A stretch of 64,000 nt of DNA from Formosa undariae (GTDB taxonomy: Bacteria; Bacteroidota; Bacteroidia; Flavobacteriales; Flavobacteriaceae): contig NZ_JBHMEZ010000001.1 in assembly GCF_042427615.1 (NCBI RefSeq), forward strand, positions 1 to 64,000. The letters run 5' to 3'. Under the pieces are notes generated by a model that saw only the letters and a list, made by a program, of their open reading frames with translations, was not told where the DNA came from and made no database searches. Shown here piece after piece: positions 15,858 through 24,628 of the stretch. The position numbers and the translations under genes are program-made. Within the stretch, counting starts at the first letter, position 1, and each line of letters opens with the position of its first letter.

Positions 15858-16928
15858 ATGAGCCCTCTTGAAGTCACATTAACACAAATTTCCCGTATTT
15901 TAGGTTTTAAAACCGACGATCTTTCTTTAAAACAAGATATATTAAATTCTGTTTTTAACTGGGAAAATATAATAAGTGAAGGTAGCAGGCAATTAATAAT
16001 TCCAACATTATACTCCAGACTAAAATCTAAAGATTTACTAAAGTATTTACCTCAAGACCTACAAAATTACCTTGCATATATTTTCGACTTAAACAGAAAA
16101 CGAAATGAGGCTTTACTCAATGAAGTAAAACTCATAAACTCATGGCTTAATGAGAAAAACATTGAACATGTATATCTAAAAGGTGCCGCAATGATTGCTT
16201 CTAATTACTACGCAGATAGTGGAGAGCGTATGCTTGGTGATATAGATATTTTAATTCCAAAAGAACAGTGCCAACCGGCATTTGATTTATTGATAAGTAA
16301 TGGATATACTTACGCTAAAGAACCGACTATAAATCCTAAATATTTTGAAGATAAACATCTCTTACGATTAGCTTCAAAAGATTACATAGGAGCTGTAGAA
16401 ATTCACTTTAAACTTTTAGATAAAGATCAGGAAATATTACACCCAATTCATGTTTTAAAAGACAAACAGTTTGCAGAGACTTCAGGAATTCCAATTCCTT
16501 CTGCAAATCATTTACTACTTCATAATGTATTGAATTTTCAAATCAATGATTATGGATCGTTTTATAATTATATCGGACTAAAAAATTTTTACGACACTTT
16601 AGTCTTATTACCCCTTTTAAAACCGGAGGACAAAAAGCAAGTATTTAAAAATAGGCATATTGAAAATAATTTCAATTTAGGTCAACTTTACTTTAACGAA
16701 ATCCCGAAGCCTCCAACATCGTTAAGATTAGAATACAACGCTAAAATATATCAATTAAAGAATACATATAAACCATTCGGATTTTGGCATTATAAGACGC
16801 TCTCATATTTAAACCTTTCAAAACTATTAATACATCGCACTTGGTTTTTTCTAGTCAATAAAAATTATAGAAAAGATATATTAAACGATCGACAACGCAT
16901 TAAAGCATTTATAAAATCTAAACTTTAA
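15858..16928 (+). CDS. Nucleotidyltransferase family protein (PF14907 type)
   Basis: A 356-residue protein resembling the uncharacterised nucleotidyltransferase family NTP_transf_5. The diagnostic part is YLKGAAM (residues 106-112), then GERMLGDIDILI with the metal-binding DxD at D128 and D130. The C-terminal half is helical and basic. It starts 9 bp after the HprK-like gene and is clearly co-transcribed. In lasso-peptide clusters such as paeninodin, a PF14907 protein accompanies an HprK-like kinase, though its role there is unknown. Here it may add a nucleotide or act in turnover; the substrate is unknown. Confidence 0.75.
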   Translation: MSPLEVTLTQISRILGFKTDDLSLKQDILNSVFNWENIISEGSRQLIIPTLYSRLKSKDLLKYLPQDLQNYLAYIFDLNRKRNEALLNEVKLINSWLNEKNIEHVYLKGAAMIASNYYADSGERMLGDIDILIPKEQCQPAFDLLISNGYTYAKEPTINPKYFEDKHLLRLASKDYIGAVEIHFKLLDKDQEILHPIHVLKDKQFAETSGIPIPSANHLLLHNVLNFQINDYGSFYNYIGLKNFYDTLVLLPLLKPEDKKQVFKNRHIENNFNLGQLYFNEIPKPPTSLRLEYNAKIYQLKNTYKPFGFWHYKTLSYLNLSKLLIHRTWFFLVNKNYRKDILNDRQRIKAFIKSKL

Positions 16929-16988
16929 AATTTGACGATCTCGTGTAACTTGTAATATAGATTCTTACTTAATAAGAAACCGCTTCAA

Positions 16989-18974
16989 TTAATCCTTATT
17001 CATTGAGATTATAGCAGACCAACCACCTCCACTAGACATTTCTGCCATGATTTTAGAGTTCTGATTTACAGCTAACGATTCTATACTATAATCTTCTGCA
17101 AATCGGTTTGCATTTACACCATCTTTAAAGACTTTCATTTTAAAATCCCCAGCTTTAAGAAACGAAAGATCCATTTCTAATTGTCTTGACGACCAATCTG
17201 TCATAGCCCCGATATACCAAGTATCACCTTTTCTTCTCGCCACAGCAATATAATCTCCAATTGCACCATGAAGTACTCTTGTTTCGTCCCATGTTGTAGG
17301 GATTTGGGTAATAAAATCTACAGTTTCCTGTTCTTTATAATATCGCGATGGAGAATCGCAAAGCATTTGTAAAGGCGCTTCGTAAACAACATACATCGCA
17401 ACTTGATGCGCGCGTGTCCCCATACTCATTGGACGCTTTCCTTTAATAGCAAAATTTTGTCTCTGAGCATTGCTCATAGCTCCAGGCGTGTAATCCATCG
17501 GACCTGCCGCCATACGAATAAAAGGGATTGTTACATTATGTTCTGGCGTAATATCCTTACTCCATTTATTATTCTCACTACCCTTTACGCCTTCATAATT
17601 AATAACATTTGGATAAACCCGTCGTAAACCCGAAGGTTTAAACGAACCATGAAAATCGACTAACAGCTCTAGTCTTGCACATTCTTTCGCAATACGCTCG
17701 TAAGAATTTACAACATACTGATCGTTACGCTGTATAAAATCTATTTTAACCCCTTTTACACCCCAACTTTTATAGGTTTCTAGAATCTCTTCAAGATTAG
17801 CATCTAGAGGCTTCCATAAAGCCCAAAGAATAATGTCTACGCTTTTTTCTTTTGCATAACGAATTAATTCAGGAACGTCTATATCAGGATTAAAATCAAG
17901 AATTTCGGTAGTAGACTTAGTCCACCCTTCATCAAGTATCACATACTCTATATTGTTAGACGAGGCAAAATCAATGTAATATTTATAGGTCGCTGTGTTT
18001 AATCCCGACTTAAAATCTACGCCGTAAATATTATTGGCATTATACCAATCCCAAGCCACTTTACCAGGCTTAATCCACTCGGTATTTTCAATAGCTTGCG
18101 GCCTTGCTAATTGATACGTTAAATTACTTTCTACAAAAGTACGATCGTCATCACTTATTATAAAAACCCTCCAAGGATACGCTCTTTTTCCAGACACCTT
18201 AGCAATATAATCGGCTTTTTTGGTAATGGTCTGATCACGATCTCCCTGACTTTTAGCATCGACAGCCTCTAAAACGTATTTAGGAAAAATAGCGTCGACA
18301 GTCTCATTTCCATTACCTCTTACAAACATTCCCGGATAGTCGTGAAGCGCTGTTTCCGTAAATAATACCTTCGCATTGTCTGTTGTAAAAACAACAGGTA
18401 AACTACAAAACTCACTAGAGGATATCCCAGAGACTTCTTTATTTAAATACGCACGTTCGTTATGTGAATACATAGTTGTTTCTTGTGGAAAGAAAGATTT
18501 TGCTCCTTCCGGAAAAGAAACTTTTATTTGCTCTGAATTTACAGTTCTATCACGATTACCTTCATCCAGAAACTGATAAGCAACACCATCGTTATACGCA
18601 CGAATATGGAGTTGATATTTACCTTTAAAAGTGAATACTATCTGAGTATATTCATCTTTAATTTCGGCATCTTTATGTGGAACACCTGGATAAATCATTG
18701 CAGAAACCGTTTTTATAATATGGTTTTTCACTTGCGGTTTAACACCAAAATTTTCCCCTGAAGAAAAATCCATTCCTATTTTTGCTTCCTTAATAATTAC
18801 ATGTCCTTTTAGCGAGGCAGACCAAGATATATCATTGGCAACAGAGACCTTAAGCTGTATGTTTTTATCGGGTGAAGTAATTTCAAAATTTTGGGAATAT
18901 GTTTGCTGACCAATTAGAAACACAAAAAGTAAAAGCACTATTCTATTTAACGACATTTTAGAATTATTTTCCAT
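16989..18974 (-). CDS. Glycoside hydrolase family 97 protein, probable retaining alpha-galactosidase
   Basis: A 661-residue secreted enzyme with a signal peptide in residues 1-27 (cleaved before QNFEITSPD). The N-terminal beta-supersandwich is followed by a (beta/alpha)8 barrel starting near WIKPGKVAWDWYN. The segment VKGVKIDFIQRND carries D412, matching the nucleophile aspartate of retaining GH97 alpha-galactosidases; inverting SusB-like members lack it. NYEGVKGSE follows at about 459-467. It acts in the periplasm or at the outer membrane on alpha-linked oligosaccharides. It lies 72 bp after a GH78-like gene on the same strand. Family call strong; activity inferred. Confidence 0.85.
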   Translation of the reverse strand: MENNSKMSLNRIVLLLFVFLIGQQTYSQNFEITSPDKNIQLKVSVANDISWSASLKGHVIIKEAKIGMDFSSGENFGVKPQVKNHIIKTVSAMIYPGVPHKDAEIKDEYTQIVFTFKGKYQLHIRAYNDGVAYQFLDEGNRDRTVNSEQIKVSFPEGAKSFFPQETTMYSHNERAYLNKEVSGISSSEFCSLPVVFTTDNAKVLFTETALHDYPGMFVRGNGNETVDAIFPKYVLEAVDAKSQGDRDQTITKKADYIAKVSGKRAYPWRVFIISDDDRTFVESNLTYQLARPQAIENTEWIKPGKVAWDWYNANNIYGVDFKSGLNTATYKYYIDFASSNNIEYVILDEGWTKSTTEILDFNPDIDVPELIRYAKEKSVDIILWALWKPLDANLEEILETYKSWGVKGVKIDFIQRNDQYVVNSYERIAKECARLELLVDFHGSFKPSGLRRVYPNVINYEGVKGSENNKWSKDITPEHNVTIPFIRMAAGPMDYTPGAMSNAQRQNFAIKGKRPMSMGTRAHQVAMYVVYEAPLQMLCDSPSRYYKEQETVDFITQIPTTWDETRVLHGAIGDYIAVARRKGDTWYIGAMTDWSSRQLEMDLSFLKAGDFKMKVFKDGVNANRFAEDYSIESLAVNQNSKIMAEMSSGGGWSAIISMNKD

Positions 18975-19046
18975 TTATTTTATTCAATTTTACGACATAA
19001 TTACACGAAGTAACTACGATTAGAGGGTATTAAATTTTAATTAAAA

Positions 19047-21386
19047 TCACTTTTTAAGAGCTTCAAATCGCCACTGATTTGCCCCAACTTCAAATTCAAT
19101 ATGATTATTGACGTCCCCCTTAAATTTAATTATGTTTTTATTTGGAATAGATTTCCCATCTTCCCATATTGTTTTGCCATTTAAAGTAATACGTGTATAA
19201 TCGTCATTAGGAATCCCAACGATTGCTTCGGTATCTTTTGGCACAACAACAGAAAGTTCAAATTTATCACGACTATTTTTAAATTCACTTTTAATAGTTC
19301 CCTTAACCGACTGCACGGTTGCAGAAGCTTGTTCCACAGATCCTGGGTTTGGAATAATCTGAAACTTTGAATACCCCGGAGTAATAGGTTCTATACCACA
19401 TAAATATTGTGATAAGATAGTTAGCGCACCTCCACTCCATGCATGATTTGTGGTTCCACCTCCAAAACCGTCTTTACCAATTCCCCAACCCTCAAACAGC
19501 GTTGAGTAATCTGGATGATTCACCATAGGGCCAAAGCGTTTTTTCATACGCTTAATAGCATAATCGGCTTGTCCCATTTGAAATAACGCTTCTAAAACAT
19601 ATTTTTCCATGTATGGACTAGCATGTTCTTCTGTTTTAAAGACTTCAAAAAGCGCTTCGTATTTATCTGCATCAGCTAAACCGGACACCACTGCTAACGC
19701 CTGACTACGATCATCTGTTTTTCCCTTATAATCCGGATGACGATACGCTGTTCCTGTCCAAAAGTTGTTATTATAGCCCGCTTTTAAATTCTTCATTTTT
19801 TGTTTAAGCTCTTCTGCATCGTCATGCTTGTCTAACAAAACAGCCATATTGAGAACACCTTTTAAAGCTAAATAATACACGCCATTAAAAATAAGCTTCA
19901 TATCTTTATCTCTACCCCAATCTCCCCAAATCCATCCACCACGACGAAGCACTACCGTACCATCTTCGTTAATTTGCCATATTTTTAAATACTTTTGAAC
20001 GCCATCATAAAGATCGGACATGGTTTGTTTATCCTCGGTATGTAAGTAGTAATTCCAGAATCCATAATAACCAATACTCGTAAGCATTTGTGAAGGCAAT
20101 TCTTTATCCCAGTTTCCTGCAGGAATGGGTGAAAACAAGGTAGAGTCTTGTCGTTGCCAGCCAATAAGCTCATACATTCCTTTCTTTAATAAGGCATGAC
20201 TATTGGTGTCCAGAGCATAAAAAGCCTCACCTCCTTCATTAACTTCGTCTCCCCACCATTGTGCACGTTCTCTGTCTGGACAATCCATGTACGTATCTCG
20301 CATGGTAACATATAACGTTCGTAATGATTTTTCCCAAATCTTATTTAGAAATTCAACTGAACTGTTGAAGCTTCCTGAAAATTCGGTATTATATCCGGTT
20401 TCACGATATTTTAAATCTAAAACTTTTACACCTTTTGGAATAGAATACAATACTTTATGTCCGTTAATCCAACCATAACTTTCGTAATCCTGCATACCTT
20501 TTTTGGTGATATACTGTGCATACATATTATAATCGCCACCACCTTTAAAATGATCTGTTTTCATCTCAATAATATGTCCTTCAGAAGTTTCAACTTTAAG
20601 ATATGGCGTAATTTGTAGATTGGCAGGCAAGTCCATACTAATCACGGTATCTTTCACTGTCGTAAAAGGAAAAGCAGGAGTATTAGAATATGGCTTTAAT
20701 CCGAAATCTTTCCAAAACGGAATAGGACGAAGTACAAGATTGTTCCATGGTCCCATTGGCACAGGTCCTAAAATGCTTGCATTTTTCCATTTTTTTGTAC
20801 TATAATTATTCTGATACCAATCGCCTATATCGTTCCGGGCATCGTATCGAATACTAGATTCTGATAATCGAAAATTAGGATAAGGTTCTGGACAGGTTTC
20901 ATATGCTATATTTCGTTTAATTTTCCAAGTTTCATCACTTAAAATCCGCATTGAAGGCGTAATACATTCAAAGAGAAAACCAAATTGTCCACTGCTTTTA
21001 TGTGAAAAACCATCCTTACCAAAATACCATGCTAAAACTGAAATTGTATTTTTCCCTTTCTTAAGAAACTTGGCAATATCTTTCTCGTCGTAGTAGGTGT
21101 CTGTTGGATTTGGACCGCGCTTTAAACCGCCTTCAAAAACAACCATTTCTCCATTAACCCACAGCCAATATTTACTGTCTACTGCAATTTTAGCCAAGGC
21201 TTCTGTAGGTAAAGCGTCAAGAGAAAACTCTTTTCTTAAGCTGTACCACACATTTGAAGTATCTTGAGTGGTCGGTGAAGGTTCTGTAATCCAACTTGCT
21301 TTCCATGTTTCTTGCGCTAAGATTTTAGAACATGGAGATAATACGACTAATAAAAAAAATATAATTCTAAAACTACTTGAACTCAT
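19047..21386 (-). CDS. Glycoside hydrolase family 78-like alpha-L-rhamnosidase
   Basis: A secreted enzyme of about 779 residues. An in-frame ATG at 21431 would add 15 residues; the ATG at 21386 is preferred because it gives a normal signal peptide (MSSSSFRIIFFLLVVLS, ending ILAQ). N-terminal beta-domains (YWLWVNGE) precede an (alpha/alpha)6 barrel. The motif DCPDRERAQWWGDE, at 383-396 counted from the upstream ATG, is the GH78 catalytic stretch with its acidic residues intact. C-terminal features include LFEGWGIG and a rhamnosidase_C-like beta-domain. It removes terminal alpha-L-rhamnose from oligosaccharides or glycosides. It is probably co-transcribed with the GH97 gene. No SusC/SusD pair is nearby. 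Confidence 0.8.
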   Translation of the reverse strand: MSSSSFRIIFFLLVVLSPCSKILAQETWKASWITEPSPTTQDTSNVWYSLRKEFSLDALPTEALAKIAVDSKYWLWVNGEMVVFEGGLKRGPNPTDTYYDEKDIAKFLKKGKNTISVLAWYFGKDGFSHKSSGQFGFLFECITPSMRILSDETWKIKRNIAYETCPEPYPNFRLSESSIRYDARNDIGDWYQNNYSTKKWKNASILGPVPMGPWNNLVLRPIPFWKDFGLKPYSNTPAFPFTTVKDTVISMDLPANLQITPYLKVETSEGHIIEMKTDHFKGGGDYNMYAQYITKKGMQDYESYGWINGHKVLYSIPKGVKVLDLKYRETGYNTEFSGSFNSSVEFLNKIWEKSLRTLYVTMRDTYMDCPDRERAQWWGDEVNEGGEAFYALDTNSHALLKKGMYELIGWQRQDSTLFSPIPAGNWDKELPSQMLTSIGYYGFWNYYLHTEDKQTMSDLYDGVQKYLKIWQINEDGTVVLRRGGWIWGDWGRDKDMKLIFNGVYYLALKGVLNMAVLLDKHDDAEELKQKMKNLKAGYNNNFWTGTAYRHPDYKGKTDDRSQALAVVSGLADADKYEALFEVFKTEEHASPYMEKYVLEALFQMGQADYAIKRMKKRFGPMVNHPDYSTLFEGWGIGKDGFGGGTTNHAWSGGALTILSQYLCGIEPITPGYSKFQIIPNPGSVEQASATVQSVKGTIKSEFKNSRDKFELSVVVPKDTEAIVGIPNDDYTRITLNGKTIWEDGKSIPNKNIIKFKGDVNNHIEFEVGANQWRFEALKK

Positions 21387-21643
21387 CCTATGTGTCTTTC
21401 TGTACTTGGTAAAGCATTTGTACGAATTCACTCGATTTTACATCCATATATCCACGAACATGAAATTAGAATACACACAAGTACAATTTGTTTTCCAAAC
21501 CACTAAAATAGAGATTAATTCTATGCTTCTTAGCATTTTATTTCAATAAAAAAGCCAAAATATTACAGATACAACAACCAGCTAGCTAAGAATTAAAAGA
21601 ATGTTGTTATTTAATTTTTGAAAGCATAAAATGGAGTTTAAAA

Positions 21644-22348
21644 CTATTGTAATTGTTGAACCACACCTTCCTTATCTATAAATCCTGTGTGATTCCAAAT
21701 TTGCTCTTTATTTTTATACACGTGCAGAACAGGCAGCGCATCTACACCTAATGCTTTACAGAGCGCTCTATTCTTGTCTGCATCGATACGAACAACTTCG
21801 ACTGTAGATTCCATATCATTGGAAATTTCATTTAAATACGGTTCCATTTTTTTACAAGGCGCACACCAATCTGCATAGAAATCGACTAATATTAATTTAT
21901 CCGAATTCAATAACGCCTGAAAATCTTCTAAGCTCATTCCCGGATCAGCAACTTTAGACACTATTTCTGGCCAATTTCCGCTTCTCCATTTCATTAGTCC
22001 ACCTTGCATTTCGTAAATCTTTGTAAAACCTTCCAAACGCATTGCAGCAGCGGCTTTGCCACTTCTTGCACCACTTAAACAATATACTAGAACTTCTTTT
22101 GACTTATCTAAATTCGCAATCTGACTTCCGAAATTCTCAGATTTCCAATTATAGTTAATAGCGCCTTCTATATGTCCGCCAGCAAATTCCTCTGGTGTTC
22201 TTACATCAATAACCACAAGTTCTGGTTGCTCACTCATAACGTTTGCAAACTGACTTACAGTAAACGTGGTATTGCTATCTTGAGATACAACCAAATTAGC
22301 AGACAATATAATCGTTAAAATTAAAATATATTTAAGCTGAGTTTTCAT
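21644..22348 (-). CDS. Secreted rhodanese-thioredoxin fusion protein
   Basis: A 234-residue periplasmic protein with two domains. Residues 1-22 are a signal peptide (cleaved near VVSQ). Residues 28-125 are a rhodanese domain with the active cysteine C90 in YCLSGARSGKAA. Residues 135-234 are a thioredoxin domain with WCAPC at 161-165. A protein with both a sulfur-transfer cysteine and a dithiol centre could move sulfur or repair oxidised thiols outside the cytoplasm; the partner is unknown. It stands alone, transcribed away from the WG-repeat gene and towards the GH78 gene, with about 200 bp of AT-rich sequence in between. Confidence 0.85.
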   Translation of the reverse strand: MKTQLKYILILTIILSANLVVSQDSNTTFTVSQFANVMSEQPELVVIDVRTPEEFAGGHIEGAINYNWKSENFGSQIANLDKSKEVLVYCLSGARSGKAAAAMRLEGFTKIYEMQGGLMKWRSGNWPEIVSKVADPGMSLEDFQALLNSDKLILVDFYADWCAPCKKMEPYLNEISNDMESTVEVVRIDADKNRALCKALGVDALPVLHVYKNKEQIWNHTGFIDKEGVVQQLQ

Positions 22349-22582
22349 AGAATCGTTTAGTAAAGTTTATTTAATTAATATCAAAAAGACAAGAAACGAA
22401 TATTTTTTAAAAGTCTAAGTAATCTTAGTCACTTTTGATTACAGTTTTATAAAAAAGGTGTTATTGTTACCCTTACTGCACTCTTTTTATTGAAATTAAT
22501 TAATCAAAGAATTAAATGACAAAAAAAGATAATTTACTATAAATCAATTTCTTATATTTAAAACCAAAATTTTTAAGAAAAT

Positions 22583-23755
22583 ATGAAAAATAGATTCCTA
22601 CTAATTACACTCTTGTTGATTTCATTTTCTAGTATAGCACAAACCAAATTATATTATGATGAATTAGGGGAGTTTAAAAATGGTTACGCCATAGTTAAGA
22701 ACGGTACTAAAATTAGTTTTATAGATTCTCTTGGTCAAAACATAGATATAGGGGATACTAAGTTAAAAAAAGACACTGGGATGCAAAAAAATGGTCTTTA
22801 TGCAATTTCAGAAGACTATAAGAATGAAGGAATAAAAAGTGTTACAGGTGATATCATAGTACAACCGAAAAATAATAAAATTTTAATCAAAAACAACTTA
22901 TTTGTAAAATTAGACTCCAGAGATTCATGGGCATTAAAAAATGGTGAAAAATTAGAATCCGAAATATTAAATAAAAAAGGAGAACCAATATTTAAATTCC
23001 AAGGTGATAGTGAATTCACTTTTTACCCTATTTCTGATAATATTTTAGCTGTTTCTAATCAAAAAAGCCCTAAACATTATAAATTAGTCTTCTTAGACAC
23101 AAAAGACGAAACAGAATATATTTACAATGAAGTAGTAAAGCCTGACGATAACGGATTAATTAGAGCATCTATTGAAAGGGATGGGAAAATTAAATGGGGA
23201 TTTATTGATGATAGAGGAAAAACAGTAATCGATTTTATGTACACAAATCCTCCTGGACCATTTTATAATGGTTTAGCTGTAGTAAAAAGTACTGACAATA
23301 AATTTGGATATATAGACGAGACTAATAATGTCAACATTAATGTTGAATACATTTCAGCTTATAATTTTGAAGACAATAAGGCTTTGGTAAAAATTTATAC
23401 AATGAAATATATTGATGGAGTAATCAATAACGGATACAGAATAATTGATAATACAGGAAAAATACTGTATGACTTGGCAGATTTTTCACCCTATCCGAAT
23501 CAATCTGATTACTACAATCATAGTTTTATGGAGAGCAAAAGAATTATGGTATTACAATCTGGAAAATCTGGAAATAAATCAATTTTAAATCTTGATACTG
23601 GTGAAATAACAGAAACAAAATTCTATACTATTGGCAAATTCAACTCAGGTTTGGCTCGAGTATATTTTAACGATGGCAACAATAAACTTCTTTCAGGCTA
23701 TATTAATCCAAAAGGAGAACTTGTTATGGTGCAAGCCAAAAAAAGTCAATTTTAA
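22583..23755 (+). CDS. Secreted WG-repeat protein
   Basis: A 390-residue exported protein with a signal peptide (residues 1-19, ending SSIAQ). The rest is built from WG-type repeats such as WGFIDDRGKTVIDFMY and FGYIDETNNVN, each about 40-50 residues, in a beta-rich arrangement. WG repeats probably mediate protein binding, but the ligand is unknown. It is monocistronic, the gene on its left (21644-22348) points the other way, and no close partner is visible. It contains no catalytic motif I recognise. Confidence 0.75.
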   Translation: MKNRFLLITLLLISFSSIAQTKLYYDELGEFKNGYAIVKNGTKISFIDSLGQNIDIGDTKLKKDTGMQKNGLYAISEDYKNEGIKSVTGDIIVQPKNNKILIKNNLFVKLDSRDSWALKNGEKLESEILNKKGEPIFKFQGDSEFTFYPISDNILAVSNQKSPKHYKLVFLDTKDETEYIYNEVVKPDDNGLIRASIERDGKIKWGFIDDRGKTVIDFMYTNPPGPFYNGLAVVKSTDNKFGYIDETNNVNINVEYISAYNFEDNKALVKIYTMKYIDGVINNGYRIIDNTGKILYDLADFSPYPNQSDYYNHSFMESKRIMVLQSGKSGNKSILNLDTGEITETKFYTIGKFNSGLARVYFNDGNNKLLSGYINPKGELVMVQAKKSQF

Positions 23756-23918
23756 TAATTATGATTTTCCTTTCACGGCACTAGATTAATATACTCTTAC
23801 TTCTGGAAATAGAACTATTTTCTAGACACCAACATAATCATAAATCAATTAAAAAGAATCTAACTCAAATCATAATTGTACCAATAACTGTACCAAATCA
23901 ATATAATTACAAAATAAA

Positions 23919-23957
23919 AAAACCATAATAAATTGATAATCAACTTATTATGGTTTT
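23919..23957 (-). terminator. Terminator downstream of tRNA-Arg
   Basis: Perfect 13-bp arms (23919-23931 and 23945-23957) surround a 13-base loop. On the minus strand the stem is followed by a T-rich tract (from 23918 leftwards), giving an intrinsic terminator shortly after the tRNA. It may also work weakly for the WG-repeat gene from the other side. Confidence 0.75.
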
Positions 23958-23964
23958 AAAACAG

Positions 23965-24038
23965 TGACCGCGAAGGGATTCGAACCCCCAACCCTCAGAG
24001 CCGAAATCTGATATTCTATCCAGTTGAACTACGCAGCC
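23965..24038 (-). tRNA. tRNA-Arg (anticodon UCG)
   Basis: A 74-base tRNA on the minus strand. The acceptor stem pairs GGCTGCG with CGCGGTC, with two G-U pairs. The anticodon stem TCAGA/TCTGA encloses the loop TTTCGGC, giving anticodon TCG, which reads CGA. The T-loop GGTTCGAAT is canonical and the discriminator base is A; CCA is not encoded. It lies between yqeY and a strong terminator, so it may be transcribed with the tail of the dcw cluster. Confidence 0.93.
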
Positions 24039-24041
24039 ATT

Positions 24042-24061
24042 ATTCCTACGAACGTAGGAAT
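24042..24061. other. Perfect 9-bp inverted repeat next to the tRNA 5' end
   Basis: ATTCCTACG and its complement are separated by two bases, ending three bases before the 5' end of tRNA-Arg. On the plus strand it is followed by a T-rich stretch; on the minus strand it is not, so it is unlikely to terminate yqeY transcription. It could be a processing stem for the tRNA or a protein site. Confidence 0.5.
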
Positions 24062-24081
24062 TTTATATTTTATAGTAAAAA

Positions 24082-24531
24082 TTAAACTAAGTTCTTTTTT
24101 ACTAAAGTCGAGATGGTTTTACCGTCTGCTTTTCCCGCTAATTGTTGGTTAACAATCCCCATCACTTTCCCCATATCTTTCATGCCTTCTGCTCCTACTT
24201 TAGCAATAGTTTCTACAACTATTTTCTCTATGGCTGCTTCATCTAATTGCTCTGGTAAAAACTGACTTATTACTTCAGCTTGAGCTAATTCTGGTTCTGC
24301 TAAATCTAAACGGTTCTGTTCTGTATAAATAGCAGCACTATCCTTACGTTGCTTTACTAATTTAGATAAGATTTTAATTTCTTGTTCTTCGCTAATCTCC
24401 TCTTTAGAACCTGTTTCTGTTTGCGCTAATAACAACTCAGATTTTACTGCTCTTAAAGCTGCCAAAGCTGTTTGGTCTTTTGCTTTCATGGCAACTTTCA
24501 TTGCGGTCATGATATCTTGTTGTAAACCCAT
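24082..24531 (-). CDS. yqeY: GatB/YqeY domain protein
   Basis: A 149-residue cytoplasmic protein matching the YqeY family, which resembles the tail domain of the tRNA amidotransferase subunit GatB. Visible features are ALRAVKSELLLAQ near the start, the KLVKQRKDSAAIY helix, and the FLPEQL segment. The role is not fully settled; a tRNA-binding function connected with tRNA-dependent amidation is generally assumed. It follows ftsZ by about 100 bp but a terminator lies between, so it may have its own promoter. Length is normal. Confidence 0.9.
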   Translation of the reverse strand: MGLQQDIMTAMKVAMKAKDQTALAALRAVKSELLLAQTETGSKEEISEEQEIKILSKLVKQRKDSAAIYTEQNRLDLAEPELAQAEVISQFLPEQLDEAAIEKIVVETIAKVGAEGMKDMGKVMGIVNQQLAGKADGKTISTLVKKNLV

Positions 24532-24560
24532 AATATTTATTTACTGCGAAGATAAAAAGA

Positions 24561-24594
24561 AAAACCCAAAAACATCGTAGAGTTCTTGGGTTTT
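24561..24594 (-). terminator. Terminator downstream of ftsZ
   Basis: Nine-bp arms (AAAACCCAA at 24561-24569 and its complement at 24586-24594) enclose a 16-base loop. On the minus strand the stem ends in GGGTTTTTC with further T residues, and it lies about 35 bp past the ftsZ stop. This marks the end of the division-gene transcript. Confidence 0.7.
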
Positions 24595-24628
24595 ACTAGC
24601 TTAAATTCAACTATAATCTGTGTTAAAT

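Noticed and set aside
14468..16928. A lasso-peptide biosynthesis cluster
   Set aside because: The kinase and nucleotidyltransferase recall lasso clusters, but no asparagine-synthetase-like cyclase, no B2-type leader peptidase and no separate B1 protein is present.
16962..16978. Terminator between the nucleotidyltransferase and GH97 genes
   Set aside because: The 6-bp A/T stem TTCTTA/TAAGAA has no GC core and no T-run on either strand.
16989..21431. A polysaccharide utilisation locus
   Set aside because: No SusC/SusD pair, no hybrid two-component regulator and no sigma/anti-sigma pair lies near the two glycosidases.
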